Part shown: piece after piece, positions 7,876-16,453 of the stretch
Numbering within the stretch: the first letter of the stretch is position 1
Layout of the letters: the number at the start of each line of letters is the position of its first letter
Assembly (NCBI GenBank): GCA_905215015.1
Contig: CAJMOS010000009.1
Span: 1-46,434, forward strand
DNA from: an uncultured bacterium
Lineage (GTDB): Bacteria > Spirochaetota > Spirochaetia > Sphaerochaetales > Sphaerochaetaceae
DNA: 46,434 bases
Direction of reading: 5' to 3'
Notes under the pieces: model-generated
Told to the model about the DNA's origin: nothing
The model's database searches: none
Seen by the model: the letters and a program-made list of their open reading frames with translations, nothing else
Program-made: the position numbers and the translations under genes

Positions 7876-9786
7876 TTACAGGTCGATGGCGACTCTGGTA
7901 TGGTTCCTTCTCGCCTGGATTTCTGGAACATAATAGAAAATGGCGAAGAGTACGATGGCAACCAACGAGGGAACCACATACGGGGTGATAGCCAATGCGG
8001 CAACCACCAGGAACAAGAGGCGCATCCCCCAATTCAGCTTCTTCTCGATATATCCCTGCAGCCCGATGGCGACAGAGTTGGAGACAACCCAGGCACAGAG
8101 CAACATCAGCACCGTCTTCAATCCTTGGTTCAGTACCAGATATTCCGGATTGAAGGCAAAGGCGAATGGAAGGATGAAGCCGGTGATTCCCAGCTTGAAC
8201 GCGGTCATGCTGACCCGAATCGGGTTCTCCTCTGCGATACCAGCCGCGGCATACGAGGCAACAGCGACCGGCGGGGTGATGGCGGAAATGCAGGCGAAGT
8301 ACATCAAGAACAGATGGGCCGGCAACACGGCGATTCCCAATCCGGTCAATGCAGGGGCGACCGCCGTCGCGGCAACGATGTAGGCGGCAGTGGTCGGAAG
8401 CCCCATGCCAAGCACGGCACAGACAATCATCGAAAGAACAAGCGACAACACCAGGTTGTGGGCGCCAATCTGCACAATCAGGTTGGAGAACTTCAGCCCC
8501 AACCCGGTCATGGAGAAAATGCCGACGACGATGCCGCTGGTCGCGCAAGCGGTCATGACCGAACAGAGCGAACGTCCCGCACCCACCGCACCAGCGATGA
8601 AGCGTTTGCCCGTCAGCCGATCCTTCTTGTCAAGGACTCCGCAAATGATGATGGCAAGGGTCGAATAGACGGCACTGGTCATCGGATTCAGGTTCAGTCC
8701 CAGCATCAGCACTAGCAAGACAGTGATTGGAATGAAGAGCTTCAGGCTGCGGGCCAAGCTCTCCCGGATGGGAGGAATCGTGGCAGGATCAAGGCCGCGG
8801 ATTTGGTTCTTCACCGCCTCAAGGTCGACCATCTTGAACAAGCAGATGTAGTACATCAAGGCCGGGACGATAGCGGCGATGCAGACAGTGGCATACGGAA
8901 TACCTGCAACGTCGGCCAGCACGAAGGCTGCGGCGCCCATGATCGGAGGCATGATCTGTCCGCCGGTGGAGCTGACAGCCTCGACGGCTCCCGCCGTCGC
9001 CGAGCTGTAGCCGTTACGCTTCTTCAGGGGAATCGTAAAGCTTCCCGTCGAGACAACGTTGGCGACACAGCTGCCGCTGATGGTGCCGAAGAAGGCGCTG
9101 GCGACCACCGACATCTTCGCAGGACCGCCACGGAGCTTTCCCGCCAAGGCGATTGCGAGGTTCTGGAAGATGACGTCGGCGCCGGATGCGTTCAGGTATG
9201 CGGCGAACATCAGGAACAGGTACACGTTGTTCGCACAGGTTCCCGTCGGCATGCCGTAGATGCCCCGGTCGCTGAAGAGCGCCAAGGCGACACGGCGCAG
9301 CGAGTACCCACGGTTCCCGAACAGGCCGGGAATATAGGCGCCAAGCAACGCATAGAGCACCGCCAGGATGGCGATAACCGGAAGAACGATTCCAAGCACA
9401 CGGCGGGCGGCTTCCAAGACAATCAGGGAAAGAATGATGCCGAACCAGAAAATCTGGTCGGTGACGATACCATTCTGCATGTCCTGCGAGTATGCTTCGA
9501 AATTCAGGATGACCCAGGCGCTGATGCCCACGACAAGGGCGATGACGATCCAGTCGAGGATGTGGCAGAGCGTGTGGTAGGCTCCGCTCCCCTCGGGATG
9601 CTTCCGGTCCAAGGGAAAGTAGAGATAGACCAGCACGAGGCCAATCATGATGTGCCATGCGTAGAACTTGATGCTCGGCAGGGTGAAGACGGTGAAGTTG
9701 CCGACATGCAGCGCGATGGCCAGGAGCGAGACGAACAAAATTGTGTACTGGACGATGCGCCCGTACAGCGATTTGGACTGTTCCAT
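7876..9786 (-). CDS. TRAP transporter fused permease (4TM plus 12TM type)
   Basis: A 636-residue, highly hydrophobic inner-membrane protein that combines the small DctQ-like and large DctM-like subunits, as is usual for TAXI-TRAP systems. The DctM-like core shows FFGTISGSCVANVVSTGSFT and GGQIMPPIMGAAAFVLADVA. The start at 9786 (MEQSKSLYG) has GGGAG six bases upstream. Together with the TAXI binding protein encoded 79 bases upstream it should drive sodium- or proton-coupled uptake of an organic acid; the substrate cannot be read from the sequence. It is the last gene of the operon before the terminator. Confidence 0.92.
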   Translation of the reverse strand: MEQSKSLYGRIVQYTILFVSLLAIALHVGNFTVFTLPSIKFYAWHIMIGLVLVYLYFPLDRKHPEGSGAYHTLCHILDWIVIALVVGISAWVILNFEAYSQDMQNGIVTDQIFWFGIILSLIVLEAARRVLGIVLPVIAILAVLYALLGAYIPGLFGNRGYSLRRVALALFSDRGIYGMPTGTCANNVYLFLMFAAYLNASGADVIFQNLAIALAGKLRGGPAKMSVVASAFFGTISGSCVANVVSTGSFTIPLKKRNGYSSATAGAVEAVSSTGGQIMPPIMGAAAFVLADVAGIPYATVCIAAIVPALMYYICLFKMVDLEAVKNQIRGLDPATIPPIRESLARSLKLFIPITVLLVLMLGLNLNPMTSAVYSTLAIIICGVLDKKDRLTGKRFIAGAVGAGRSLCSVMTACATSGIVVGIFSMTGLGLKFSNLIVQIGAHNLVLSLVLSMIVCAVLGMGLPTTAAYIVAATAVAPALTGLGIAVLPAHLFLMYFACISAITPPVAVASYAAAGIAEENPIRVSMTAFKLGITGFILPFAFAFNPEYLVLNQGLKTVLMLLCAWVVSNSVAIGLQGYIEKKLNWGMRLLFLVVAALAITPYVVPSLVAIVLFAIFYYVPEIQARRNHTRVAIDL

Positions 9787-9865
9787 AGAAACTCCCATAC
9801 AGGAAACTGATACGACGAATGCAGAAGCAGTCACCCCGCTTCTGCATTCCCTCTTCCCGAAAGGA

Positions 9866-10852
9866 TCAGCCGATCAGATTGGCAGGAACCTCGACACCGA
9901 TCTCCTTCAGGTACTTGATGACGCCCGGGTGCAGCGGGAGGTTGAAATACTTCTCGTTTTCGGCGGTGGCGTAGGTCAGCCCCTTGTAGATGGAGACCAA
10001 GTCAGGATTGTTCTCACAGAACATCTTGACGAGGGCATACACATCATCCTCGCTCAACTTCGCGGAGCAGACGAGCATGTTCCATTCGCTGACGGTCGGG
10101 ACATCCTCGGTCGTACCTTTGTAGGAACCCTTCGGCATGACTGCCGGGGTGTAGAAGCTATAGTTGGAGGTCAGGAAATTGATCTCATCCTGGGTCAGAG
10201 GAATGAAGCGCAGGCTGTGGCTCGCCTCAAGCTCCGCGATCGAGGCGAACGGGGGTAGCGAGAAGAGCAAGGCCGCATCGACCTGCCCCTGTCCAACGGC
10301 GGTGGCAGTGGCGCTGTGCCCATCATTGAAGACGGATGCGGGAACCGCATCCATGAGAGGAAGCACCTCGCGGAACACAGCGTCCATGGCCGCGCCCTTG
10401 GAGCCAAGGCCGACGATGTGTCCCTTGAAATCCTTCAGCGTCCTGATCGGGCTGGAAGCAAGCGTGTAGATGGTCAGATAAGAAGGATACAAAGGAAGCA
10501 AACCACGGACATTCTCCATCTTTTTCCCGTTTGCCCACTTTGCGGTCCCGTCCAGCCCCTGGGCGATGGCACTGGTCATGGAGATGCCCAGGTCCATCTC
10601 CCCCTGCTCGATGCCGGCAAGGTTCGCGGAAGAACCACCTGTCTCCTCGGCGGTCACAACGAACTTGTCTCCAAGCTTGTTGTTGATCAACGTGGAAAGA
10701 CCGCCACCGACCAAGTAAAAATTGCCGCCGCTCGAGCTTGTCCCGAAGGTCAAGCGTTTCGGCGAGGAAGCCTTTCCCTCCGCGCCTCCCTGGGCGAAGA
10801 CAGCCGAGGCCAGCAGGGCCAAGGCCAACAGCACACTCACTGCTTTTTTCAT
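9866..10852 (-). CDS. TAXI-family TRAP substrate-binding protein
   Basis: A 328-residue periplasmic binding protein. The signal peptide is MKKAVSVLLALALLASAVFA, with probable cleavage before QGGAEGK. The mature protein begins with the TAXI-type strand RLTFGTSSSGGNFYLVGGGL and contains GGSSANLAGIEQGEMDLGIS. It would deliver its ligand to the fused TRAP permease encoded next. The ribosome binding site is AGGAGG. TAXI proteins are known to bind glutamate or other carboxylates in some species; the ligand here is unknown. The operon also encodes an M20 amidohydrolase, which hints at an amidated or acylated amino acid. Confidence 0.93.
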   Translation of the reverse strand: MKKAVSVLLALALLASAVFAQGGAEGKASSPKRLTFGTSSSGGNFYLVGGGLSTLINNKLGDKFVVTAEETGGSSANLAGIEQGEMDLGISMTSAIAQGLDGTAKWANGKKMENVRGLLPLYPSYLTIYTLASSPIRTLKDFKGHIVGLGSKGAAMDAVFREVLPLMDAVPASVFNDGHSATATAVGQGQVDAALLFSLPPFASIAELEASHSLRFIPLTQDEINFLTSNYSFYTPAVMPKGSYKGTTEDVPTVSEWNMLVCSAKLSEDDVYALVKMFCENNPDLVSIYKGLTYATAENEKYFNLPLHPGVIKYLKEIGVEVPANLIG

Positions 10853-10914
10853 TTGATTCCTCCTGAATCGTCAGCAAAAAATCGCCGTATTCCCTATCAA
10901 TTTGCCATCATCCA

Positions 10915-12114
10915 TCAATATTTTCCAGCAGGGAACCCAAAATATTCCGAAGCGATGCCGATGATCATCAGCATGCCTGTCGGAATGGACTTCGGGTCGC
11001 TGTAAAAGGTCGACGAATGCGCCGATCCGTAAGGGCCACCCGGAGTACGGGAACCGAGACGGACAAAAATGCCAGGCTTTTTCTCCTTGATAAACGCGAA
11101 ATCCTCTCCACCCATGGCCGCGTACGGCATGGTCAGCACGTTCTCCTTCCCCAGCATTTTGGCGCCAGCCCTTCGCGCGCGATCCACCCACTCGTCCTCG
11201 CAGACGAACGGAGGAACGCCACGGATATACTCGACATCGGCCTCGCAGCGATACGCCTTCGCGACATCGGTGGCAATCCGCTTCACGCCCTCTTCCATGT
11301 GGTCCCGGTCCTCCGGATCCAGCGTCCGGACGGTACCCGTCATGACCACCTCGTCGGGAACGATGTTGTGGGCTTTTCCTCCATGGATGGTGCTGATGGT
11401 CAGCACCACCGGGTGGGCGGCATTGATTTCCCTGCTCTCCAAGGACTGCAGGGCCATGACCACCGCGCTGGAGGCGACGACAGGGTCCCTCAGCGTGTGC
11501 TGGTGGGCGGCGTGCCCGCCTTTTCCCTTAATGGTGATATGCACCTCATCGGCACTTGCCAGAATCGCGCCGTAGCGCATGCCCACCGTTCCCGCGGGTA
11601 TCTCCGCCGAACAGTGCAGGGCGGCCACGTCGTCGATCTTGTTGAAATCAATCTCGGGGTCATGCAGGAACAGCTGCGCACCTTGCAGCGTTTCTTCGGC
11701 CGGCTGGATGAAGAAGTACAGGGAACCCGAGAACAGGTCCTTGTGGTGGCTCAGAATCGATGCCGCACCCACGTTGATGGTGCCGTGCACATCGTGTCCG
11801 CAGGCGTGCATGACGCCGGGAACCTTGCTGCACGGATGCATATGCGGGTCTTCCTGGATGGGAAGCGCATCGATATCCCCACGGAAAACCAAGGTCTTGC
11901 CCTTTCCGGGCTTGGTTCCCTTGATCTCGAAGAAGAGCCCCGTCTCGCCTACCCTCTTCAAGCGATCGTAGGCGACATGCTGCTTCACGTAGTCCTCAAG
12001 GTACGCACAGGTATGGTACTCGTGCATGCTGAGTTCAGGATTTTCATGAATGTGGTTGCGCATCGCCGTGATGACCGGCGTGATCTCATCCACTTCCTTA
12101 TAGAAATCTACCAT
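10915..12114 (-). CDS. M20-family amidohydrolase (N-acyl amino acid or hippurate hydrolase type)
   Basis: A 399-residue cytoplasmic metallopeptidase-like enzyme. Metal-ligand motifs are visible: HACGHDVHGTINVGAAS (about residues 106-122), QPAEE about 40 residues later, and AMGGEDFAFIKEKKPG near the C-terminus. The family removes acyl groups from N-acyl amino acids or cleaves related amides. There is no signal peptide. GAGGTGCAG precedes the ATG. It lies nine bases after the YfcC carrier gene, so uptake by the carrier and hydrolysis by this enzyme are probably coupled. The precise substrate is not determined. Confidence 0.92.
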   Translation of the reverse strand: MVDFYKEVDEITPVITAMRNHIHENPELSMHEYHTCAYLEDYVKQHVAYDRLKRVGETGLFFEIKGTKPGKGKTLVFRGDIDALPIQEDPHMHPCSKVPGVMHACGHDVHGTINVGAASILSHHKDLFSGSLYFFIQPAEETLQGAQLFLHDPEIDFNKIDDVAALHCSAEIPAGTVGMRYGAILASADEVHITIKGKGGHAAHQHTLRDPVVASSAVVMALQSLESREINAAHPVVLTISTIHGGKAHNIVPDEVVMTGTVRTLDPEDRDHMEEGVKRIATDVAKAYRCEADVEYIRGVPPFVCEDEWVDRARRAGAKMLGKENVLTMPYAAMGGEDFAFIKEKKPGIFVRLGSRTPGGPYGSAHSSTFYSDPKSIPTGMLMIIGIASEYFGFPAGKY

Positions 12115-12123
12115 TTCTGCACC

Positions 12124-13551
12124 TCAGAAACCCATATAGCCGACAGCCTGCAGTCCCATCGTGATGACCGTGGCGACGGCAAGCTCGATCACAATGTACT
12201 TCCACGCCCACTTGATGTACTTCGGGAAACCGACACCGGCAATGGCAAGACATCCCATCATCGGGCCGTTCAGCGGGGTAGCCAGGTTGGTCAGGCCATC
12301 GCCGAACTGGAAGGCCTGCACGGCGACCTGCCTGGTCATGCCGATGACGTCGGCCATCGGGGTCATGATCGGCATGACGACCGCCGCCTGTCCGGAACCG
12401 GAAGGAATCATGATGTTGATCAGACCGTTGACCCAGACCATCAGGCCGGCGCCAATGACCGCTCCGGTCTTTGCCAGCGGGAGCGAAAGCGCATAGACGA
12501 TCGTATCCATCACATGTCCGTTGGCGAGAATCACGGAGATGCCGCTGGCAAGGCCCGTGATGAACGAGGCGTACACCATCGGCTTGCAACCGTTGATCCA
12601 CTTGCGGGCGATCTCGTTCATCGAGAATCCCGAAAGGATGCCGACAATCACGCCGATGCCCAGGAACCAAGCGGAAATCTTGACCGGGTTCCAGCGGTAC
12701 TTGATCGTGAAGGCGACGCACAGCGCGATGGCGACGACGAAGAACGTGACGATGACGCCCTGACGGCGGGTCATGACGATGCTCTCGCGCACATCCTTCT
12801 TGTCGTCCTCGGCGCCCTTCGTGCCCAGGAAATCGCTTGTCGCCTCCCCTTCCACGTAGTTCAGGCTGTAGGTCGGGTCCTTCTTGATCTTGGCATAGTA
12901 CCGCAGCGTGACGACATACAGGAAGACGATGTTCATCATGCAGGCGATGAACCGGGGAGGCGTGCCGCTGAAGATAGGCACCTCGGCAATCGTCTGGGCG
13001 ACGCCAAGGATGCCAGGGTTGGCGAAACCGACACCGAAACCGCTCATCAGGCCGAAATAGACAATCAGGAAGCCAAGGAAATCGTCACCACCGATGGCAT
13101 GCGCCATGACAAGCCCGATGGGCATCAACGCGACACCAATGTTGCCGAAAGCGCCGGTAGCGTCGCCGAGAGCCAGGCCGAACATGATGATGGCGATGGC
13201 GATCATCTCCTTGCCACGCAACTTGCGGGCGACAATGCCGAAAAACGTCGAAAGACTTTTCGTCTCCTCGACCATGGCCACACCCGCCCCACAGAAGAAA
13301 ATCATGAAAATGACCGATGCGGAACGGATGAACCCATTGTAAATGGCCTGCAACATGTCCCAAGGAGTCTGTGGAGCACGTTCCACGTAATGGAAGCTCC
13401 CCGCAACAACCTTGCTGATCGTACCTTCTTTGACCCGGTCAAAGGAGCCGGCAGGGATAATCCATGTGAGCACCATCGCTGCGATGCAAACCAAAAACAG
13501 CAAGGCGTACACATCCGGAAACTCGCGTTTCTTCTTCAACGTAGTATGCAT
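12124..13551 (-). CDS. YfcC-family membrane carrier
   Basis: A 475-residue protein with about twelve membrane segments and a central charged cytoplasmic loop (about residues 225-265). It belongs to the YfcC/DcuC-related carrier family, as shown by GLINIMIPSGSGQAAVVMPI and LTNLATPLNGPMMG. Members move dicarboxylates, amino acids or peptide-like compounds. A strong ribosome binding site (AAGGAG) is present. It is the second transporter in an operon that also encodes a TRAP system, which is unusual and may mean that one imports and the other exports or that two related substrates are used. Confidence 0.88.
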   Translation of the reverse strand: MHTTLKKKREFPDVYALLFLVCIAAMVLTWIIPAGSFDRVKEGTISKVVAGSFHYVERAPQTPWDMLQAIYNGFIRSASVIFMIFFCGAGVAMVEETKSLSTFFGIVARKLRGKEMIAIAIIMFGLALGDATGAFGNIGVALMPIGLVMAHAIGGDDFLGFLIVYFGLMSGFGVGFANPGILGVAQTIAEVPIFSGTPPRFIACMMNIVFLYVVTLRYYAKIKKDPTYSLNYVEGEATSDFLGTKGAEDDKKDVRESIVMTRRQGVIVTFFVVAIALCVAFTIKYRWNPVKISAWFLGIGVIVGILSGFSMNEIARKWINGCKPMVYASFITGLASGISVILANGHVMDTIVYALSLPLAKTGAVIGAGLMVWVNGLINIMIPSGSGQAAVVMPIMTPMADVIGMTRQVAVQAFQFGDGLTNLATPLNGPMMGCLAIAGVGFPKYIKWAWKYIVIELAVATVITMGLQAVGYMGF

Positions 13552-13584
13552 ATCACACTCCTTCCCATAGGGATTACAACAACC

Positions 13585-13980
13585 TTATTGAGGCAACAAA
13601 AATACCCGCACGGAACGGAAAGCCTTGCCGTTACGCAGGCCTCCGCCAAAGAGGTGTCCCCCCATCATCGCCGCGGCGATATGGATATGAACGAACAGAG
13701 GACAATCCTTGTCGGGATAGACCGCTTTCAGGCGTGGGTCGCACTGCTTCCATGGCATGATCTCGCCGCTCATGCCGACAATCTCGCAGGCTGCCTGATA
13801 GGGAACCTCGATGGTCTTGAGCGGTGGCTCATGGTCGACCGGCGTCGTTACGCTGAGGTCGACCGCGCTGCCGATCGCACCGATGACAATCGCGTTCTCG
13901 ATTTTGTGGGCAAGCACGTAGTCCAGAATTGTCTTCCTGATTTCCTGGCCGGCAGGAATAGTGATGGAAACGACTTCCAT
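13585..13980 (-). CDS. PPC/DUF296 domain protein
   Basis: A 131-residue single-domain protein of the PPC (DUF296) family. The characteristic block LFVHIHIAAAMMGGHLFGG is present (about residues 96-114), with MEVVSITIPAGQEIRKTI at the N-terminus. In plants the domain joins AT-hook DNA-binding proteins; bacterial stand-alone versions are trimers of uncertain function, often near catabolic genes. The start follows the stop of the upstream flavoprotein gene with one base between them, so translation is coupled. Confidence 0.85.
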   Translation of the reverse strand: MEVVSITIPAGQEIRKTILDYVLAHKIENAIVIGAIGSAVDLSVTTPVDHEPPLKTIEVPYQAACEIVGMSGEIMPWKQCDPRLKAVYPDKDCPLFVHIHIAAAMMGGHLFGGGLRNGKAFRSVRVFLLPQ

Positions 13981-13981
13981 G

Positions 13982-15334
13982 TCAGCCCTCCACCAGTTTC
14001 TCGGCCTGGCTCGCCGCGATCAGGATCGGGTCGTAGACAGGAGCGAATGGAGGCGCATAGACCAAGTCGAGCTCCGACACCTGTTTGACGGTCATGCCTG
14101 CGGTGATGCAGGCGCAGAGGGTGTTCACCCTTCCGGCGACGGACATGCTGCCGATGGCCTGGGCCCCCAGCAGGCGGCCGCTTTTGGTATCGACCACCAG
14201 GTTGATCTGATTGGGTTTCGCACCCGGGTAGTAGGAGGCGCGGTCGTTCTTGGTGATCGCGCATTCCTTTGCGGCATATCCCTCTTCCAACGCGCTGGCC
14301 AGGGACAGGCCGGTCGCGGCGATGGAAAGGTCGAAGACCTTGGTCACCATGGAGCCAAGGACCCCCGGGAACGTCTCCCGCACGCCTCCGATATTGGTGC
14401 CGGCGACCTTGCCCATCTTGTTGGCCGTCGTGCCGAGGGGGACATAACAGGGCTTGCCGGTCAGCCGGTTCTTCATCTGGGCGCAGTCCCCACACGCCCA
14501 GATGCTGGGATCGCTCGTCTGCATCGTGTCGTCCACGGCAATCGCGCCTTTCACGCCAAGGGCCAGACCGCAGTCTGCCGCAAGCTGGCTGGCGGGCCTG
14601 ACGCCGATGGAGACCAGCACGTCATCGCAATCCAGCTCTCCATCCTCAAGGACAAGACCCTTGACCGCATCCCCTTCGCTCCTGATCGCTTGCACCTTCG
14701 CTCCGAGTCTGAGTTCCACGCCATGCGACCGCAGCTGGTCGGCGACCTGCGTGGCAAACTGCTGTGGCAGGAACGGGAGCAGGCGCTCCATGGCCTCGCA
14801 GACCGTGACCTTGAGTCCGGCCTCCGAAAGTTGCTCGGCGGTTTCCAGGCCGATGAAACCACCACCGATGATGGCGATGCGGTTGCCTTTCTTCTCGCTT
14901 GTCTTCAGCTTGATGCCGTCTTCGACATTGCGCAGATAGTACACCCCTTTGCTCTCGATGCCGGGGATGGAGGGCTTGATGGGGGTGGCGCCCGTGGCGA
15001 TGACGAGCTTGTCGTAGGGCCACTGTCCTACCTCGTTCGTGTCGAGGTTCCTTACGGTCACGGTCTTCCCCTTCCGGTCGATGTGGGTGACCTCGTGATG
15101 GGTATACACGGGGATGCCGCGTGAATTCTTCATGGCGTCGACGGTCAGGGAAACAAGGTCATCGGCCTTGTCGATCATTCCGCCGACGTAGTACGGGAGT
15201 CCGCATGCGCCATAGCTGATGTAGCCGGATTTCTCGAAAACGGTGATCTCCATATCCCGTTTCAACCGCTTGGCTTTGCTTGCCGCGCTCAAGCCTGCGG
15301 CAGTTCCACCGATGACAACCAACTTCTCAGCCAT
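13982..15334 (-). CDS. FAD-dependent NAD(P)H oxidoreductase (CoA-disulfide reductase/NADH oxidase type)
   Basis: A 450-residue single-active-site-cysteine flavoprotein. The FAD-binding Rossmann motif VVIGGTAAGLSAA is at the N-terminus, the redox cysteine lies in SYGACGLPYYVGG (about residues 41-53), the NAD(P)H-binding motif IAIIGGGFIGLE is near residue 151 and the second FAD motif SIWACGDCAQ near 275. These features match CoA-disulfide reductases and NADH oxidases. The ATG at 15334 is preferred over 15340 because the AGGGAGG site is then seven bases away. Its role in the operon is probably redox supply; it is not diagnostic of the pathway. Confidence 0.9.
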   Translation of the reverse strand: MAEKLVVIGGTAAGLSAASKAKRLKRDMEITVFEKSGYISYGACGLPYYVGGMIDKADDLVSLTVDAMKNSRGIPVYTHHEVTHIDRKGKTVTVRNLDTNEVGQWPYDKLVIATGATPIKPSIPGIESKGVYYLRNVEDGIKLKTSEKKGNRIAIIGGGFIGLETAEQLSEAGLKVTVCEAMERLLPFLPQQFATQVADQLRSHGVELRLGAKVQAIRSEGDAVKGLVLEDGELDCDDVLVSIGVRPASQLAADCGLALGVKGAIAVDDTMQTSDPSIWACGDCAQMKNRLTGKPCYVPLGTTANKMGKVAGTNIGGVRETFPGVLGSMVTKVFDLSIAATGLSLASALEEGYAAKECAITKNDRASYYPGAKPNQINLVVDTKSGRLLGAQAIGSMSVAGRVNTLCACITAGMTVKQVSELDLVYAPPFAPVYDPILIAASQAEKLVEG

Positions 15335-15358
15335 GCGCATGCCTCCCTGTCGTGCCAG

Positions 15359-16276
15359 TTATTTCCTGACGCTGTATTTGTCGATGACGCCCATCTCGCC
15401 CATGACCCGTTCCAGCTCGTCACGATGCGGGCCGACGTAGTCCTGGTAAGGAGCGCGCAGATGTCCGCCGGGCAGACCGAGGATGTTCAACGCGGCCTTG
15501 ATGCAGATCGGGTTCGAAAGCATGTACAGTTGCTGGAGCAACGGGAACCACTTGAAGTACTCTTCCCTGCACTCCTGCATGATCTGCATGCTGGTCCATG
15601 GGCGGGAATATTTGGCGACCTCCTCAGGAATGATGTTGCCGCCGATGTTGGCAGTACCGGTACCGCCGACAGCCAGGGTAGGAATGACAATCGAGTACTT
15701 CGGGAAATCACAGCACATGATCTTCACCTTGCCCTTGGTCAGACGCTGCACCTGGACCAGCTGCTCGACACTCCCCATCGCCTCTTTGTCGATGACGAAG
15801 TTGGGATGCTTCTCACTCAGCTTGGCGATGTTCTCGGGGGAAACCTGGACTCCAAGGCGGGACGGGTTGTTGTAGATGCCGCAGGGAATACCGATGGCGC
15901 CCATGCAGGCGTCGAAGTGCGCGAACTGGGCAGGTCCCGCGATCAGGACATACGGGGGAACGGTGAAGATGACACCATCAGCCCCCTCCTTCTCGCAGTA
16001 CTTGGCGAAATCGATGCTCATCTGCGTGGTCAGGCTGGCAGCGCTGAAGAAGACCGGAATCCGATGGTCGACCATCTTGATGACCTCGTGGACGATCTTC
16101 TTCTTCTCTTCCAGTGTGAGCAACGTGACCTCACCGGCAGATCCAAGGACGAAAATCTGGCTGGTACCATACTTGATCTGACGATCAATCAGAATGCCAA
16201 AGCCGTCATAATCGACCGAGCCATCCTCCTTGAACGGAGTCGGCATCGCGACGAACGATCCAGAACAATTAATCAT
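15359..16276 (-). CDS. dihydrodipicolinate synthase/N-acetylneuraminate lyase family protein
   Basis: A 305-residue class I aldolase-fold enzyme. The Tyr motif is GIYNNPSRLG (about residues 134-143) and the Schiff-base lysine is in VIDKEAMGS (Lys near 164). The usual GTTGE signature is replaced by GSAGEVTLL. The family condenses or cleaves pyruvate with an aldehyde. As first gene of a catabolic operon, a lyase yielding pyruvate is more likely than lysine biosynthesis. AAGGAG precedes the ATG. A perfect palindrome upstream (16364-16381) may regulate it. Confidence 0.9.
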   Translation of the reverse strand: MINCSGSFVAMPTPFKEDGSVDYDGFGILIDRQIKYGTSQIFVLGSAGEVTLLTLEEKKKIVHEVIKMVDHRIPVFFSAASLTTQMSIDFAKYCEKEGADGVIFTVPPYVLIAGPAQFAHFDACMGAIGIPCGIYNNPSRLGVQVSPENIAKLSEKHPNFVIDKEAMGSVEQLVQVQRLTKGKVKIMCCDFPKYSIVIPTLAVGGTGTANIGGNIIPEEVAKYSRPWTSMQIMQECREEYFKWFPLLQQLYMLSNPICIKAALNILGLPGGHLRAPYQDYVGPHRDELERVMGEMGVIDKYSVRK

Positions 16277-16363
16277 TTCTCATTCTCCTTCGAAATGCAA
16301 AAATACCATGATACGGGATAACTTTATGTCCTGTTGCCCCTGTTGGAAATGCCGGGGGTTACG

Positions 16364-16381
16364 ATGTAATTCACATTACAT
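16364..16381. promoter_or_regulatory. operator-like palindrome between divergent genes
   Basis: ATGTAAT-TCAC-ATTACAT is a perfect 7-bp inverted repeat with a four-base centre. It lies between the divergent operon at 16276 and the gene at 16454, where a dimeric regulator would be expected to bind. The binding protein is unknown. Confidence 0.65.
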
Positions 16382-16392
16382 GTTTCCTGATG

Positions 16393-16446
16393 TTTGCCGT
16401 AGGCAAAAGGGCGCATACTGCCGACAAGGCAAAATCTTTGTATATT
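16393..16446 (+). promoter_or_regulatory. second palindrome and -10 box upstream of 16454
   Basis: TTTGCC (16393-16398)-GTA-GGCAAA (16402-16407) is a perfect short palindrome. A -10-like TATATT lies at 16441-16446, without a clear -35 box. This would give a very short leader for the gene at 16454. Confidence 0.4.
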
Positions 16447-16453
16447 TGGTGGC

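Noticed and set aside
11017..14088. Very long plus-strand open frame of 1023 codons
   Set aside because: It runs antisense to the M20, YfcC and PPC genes, all of which have clear family motifs and ribosome binding sites. Its translation is His-, Asp- and Arg-rich, as expected of a shadow frame in GC-rich DNA.
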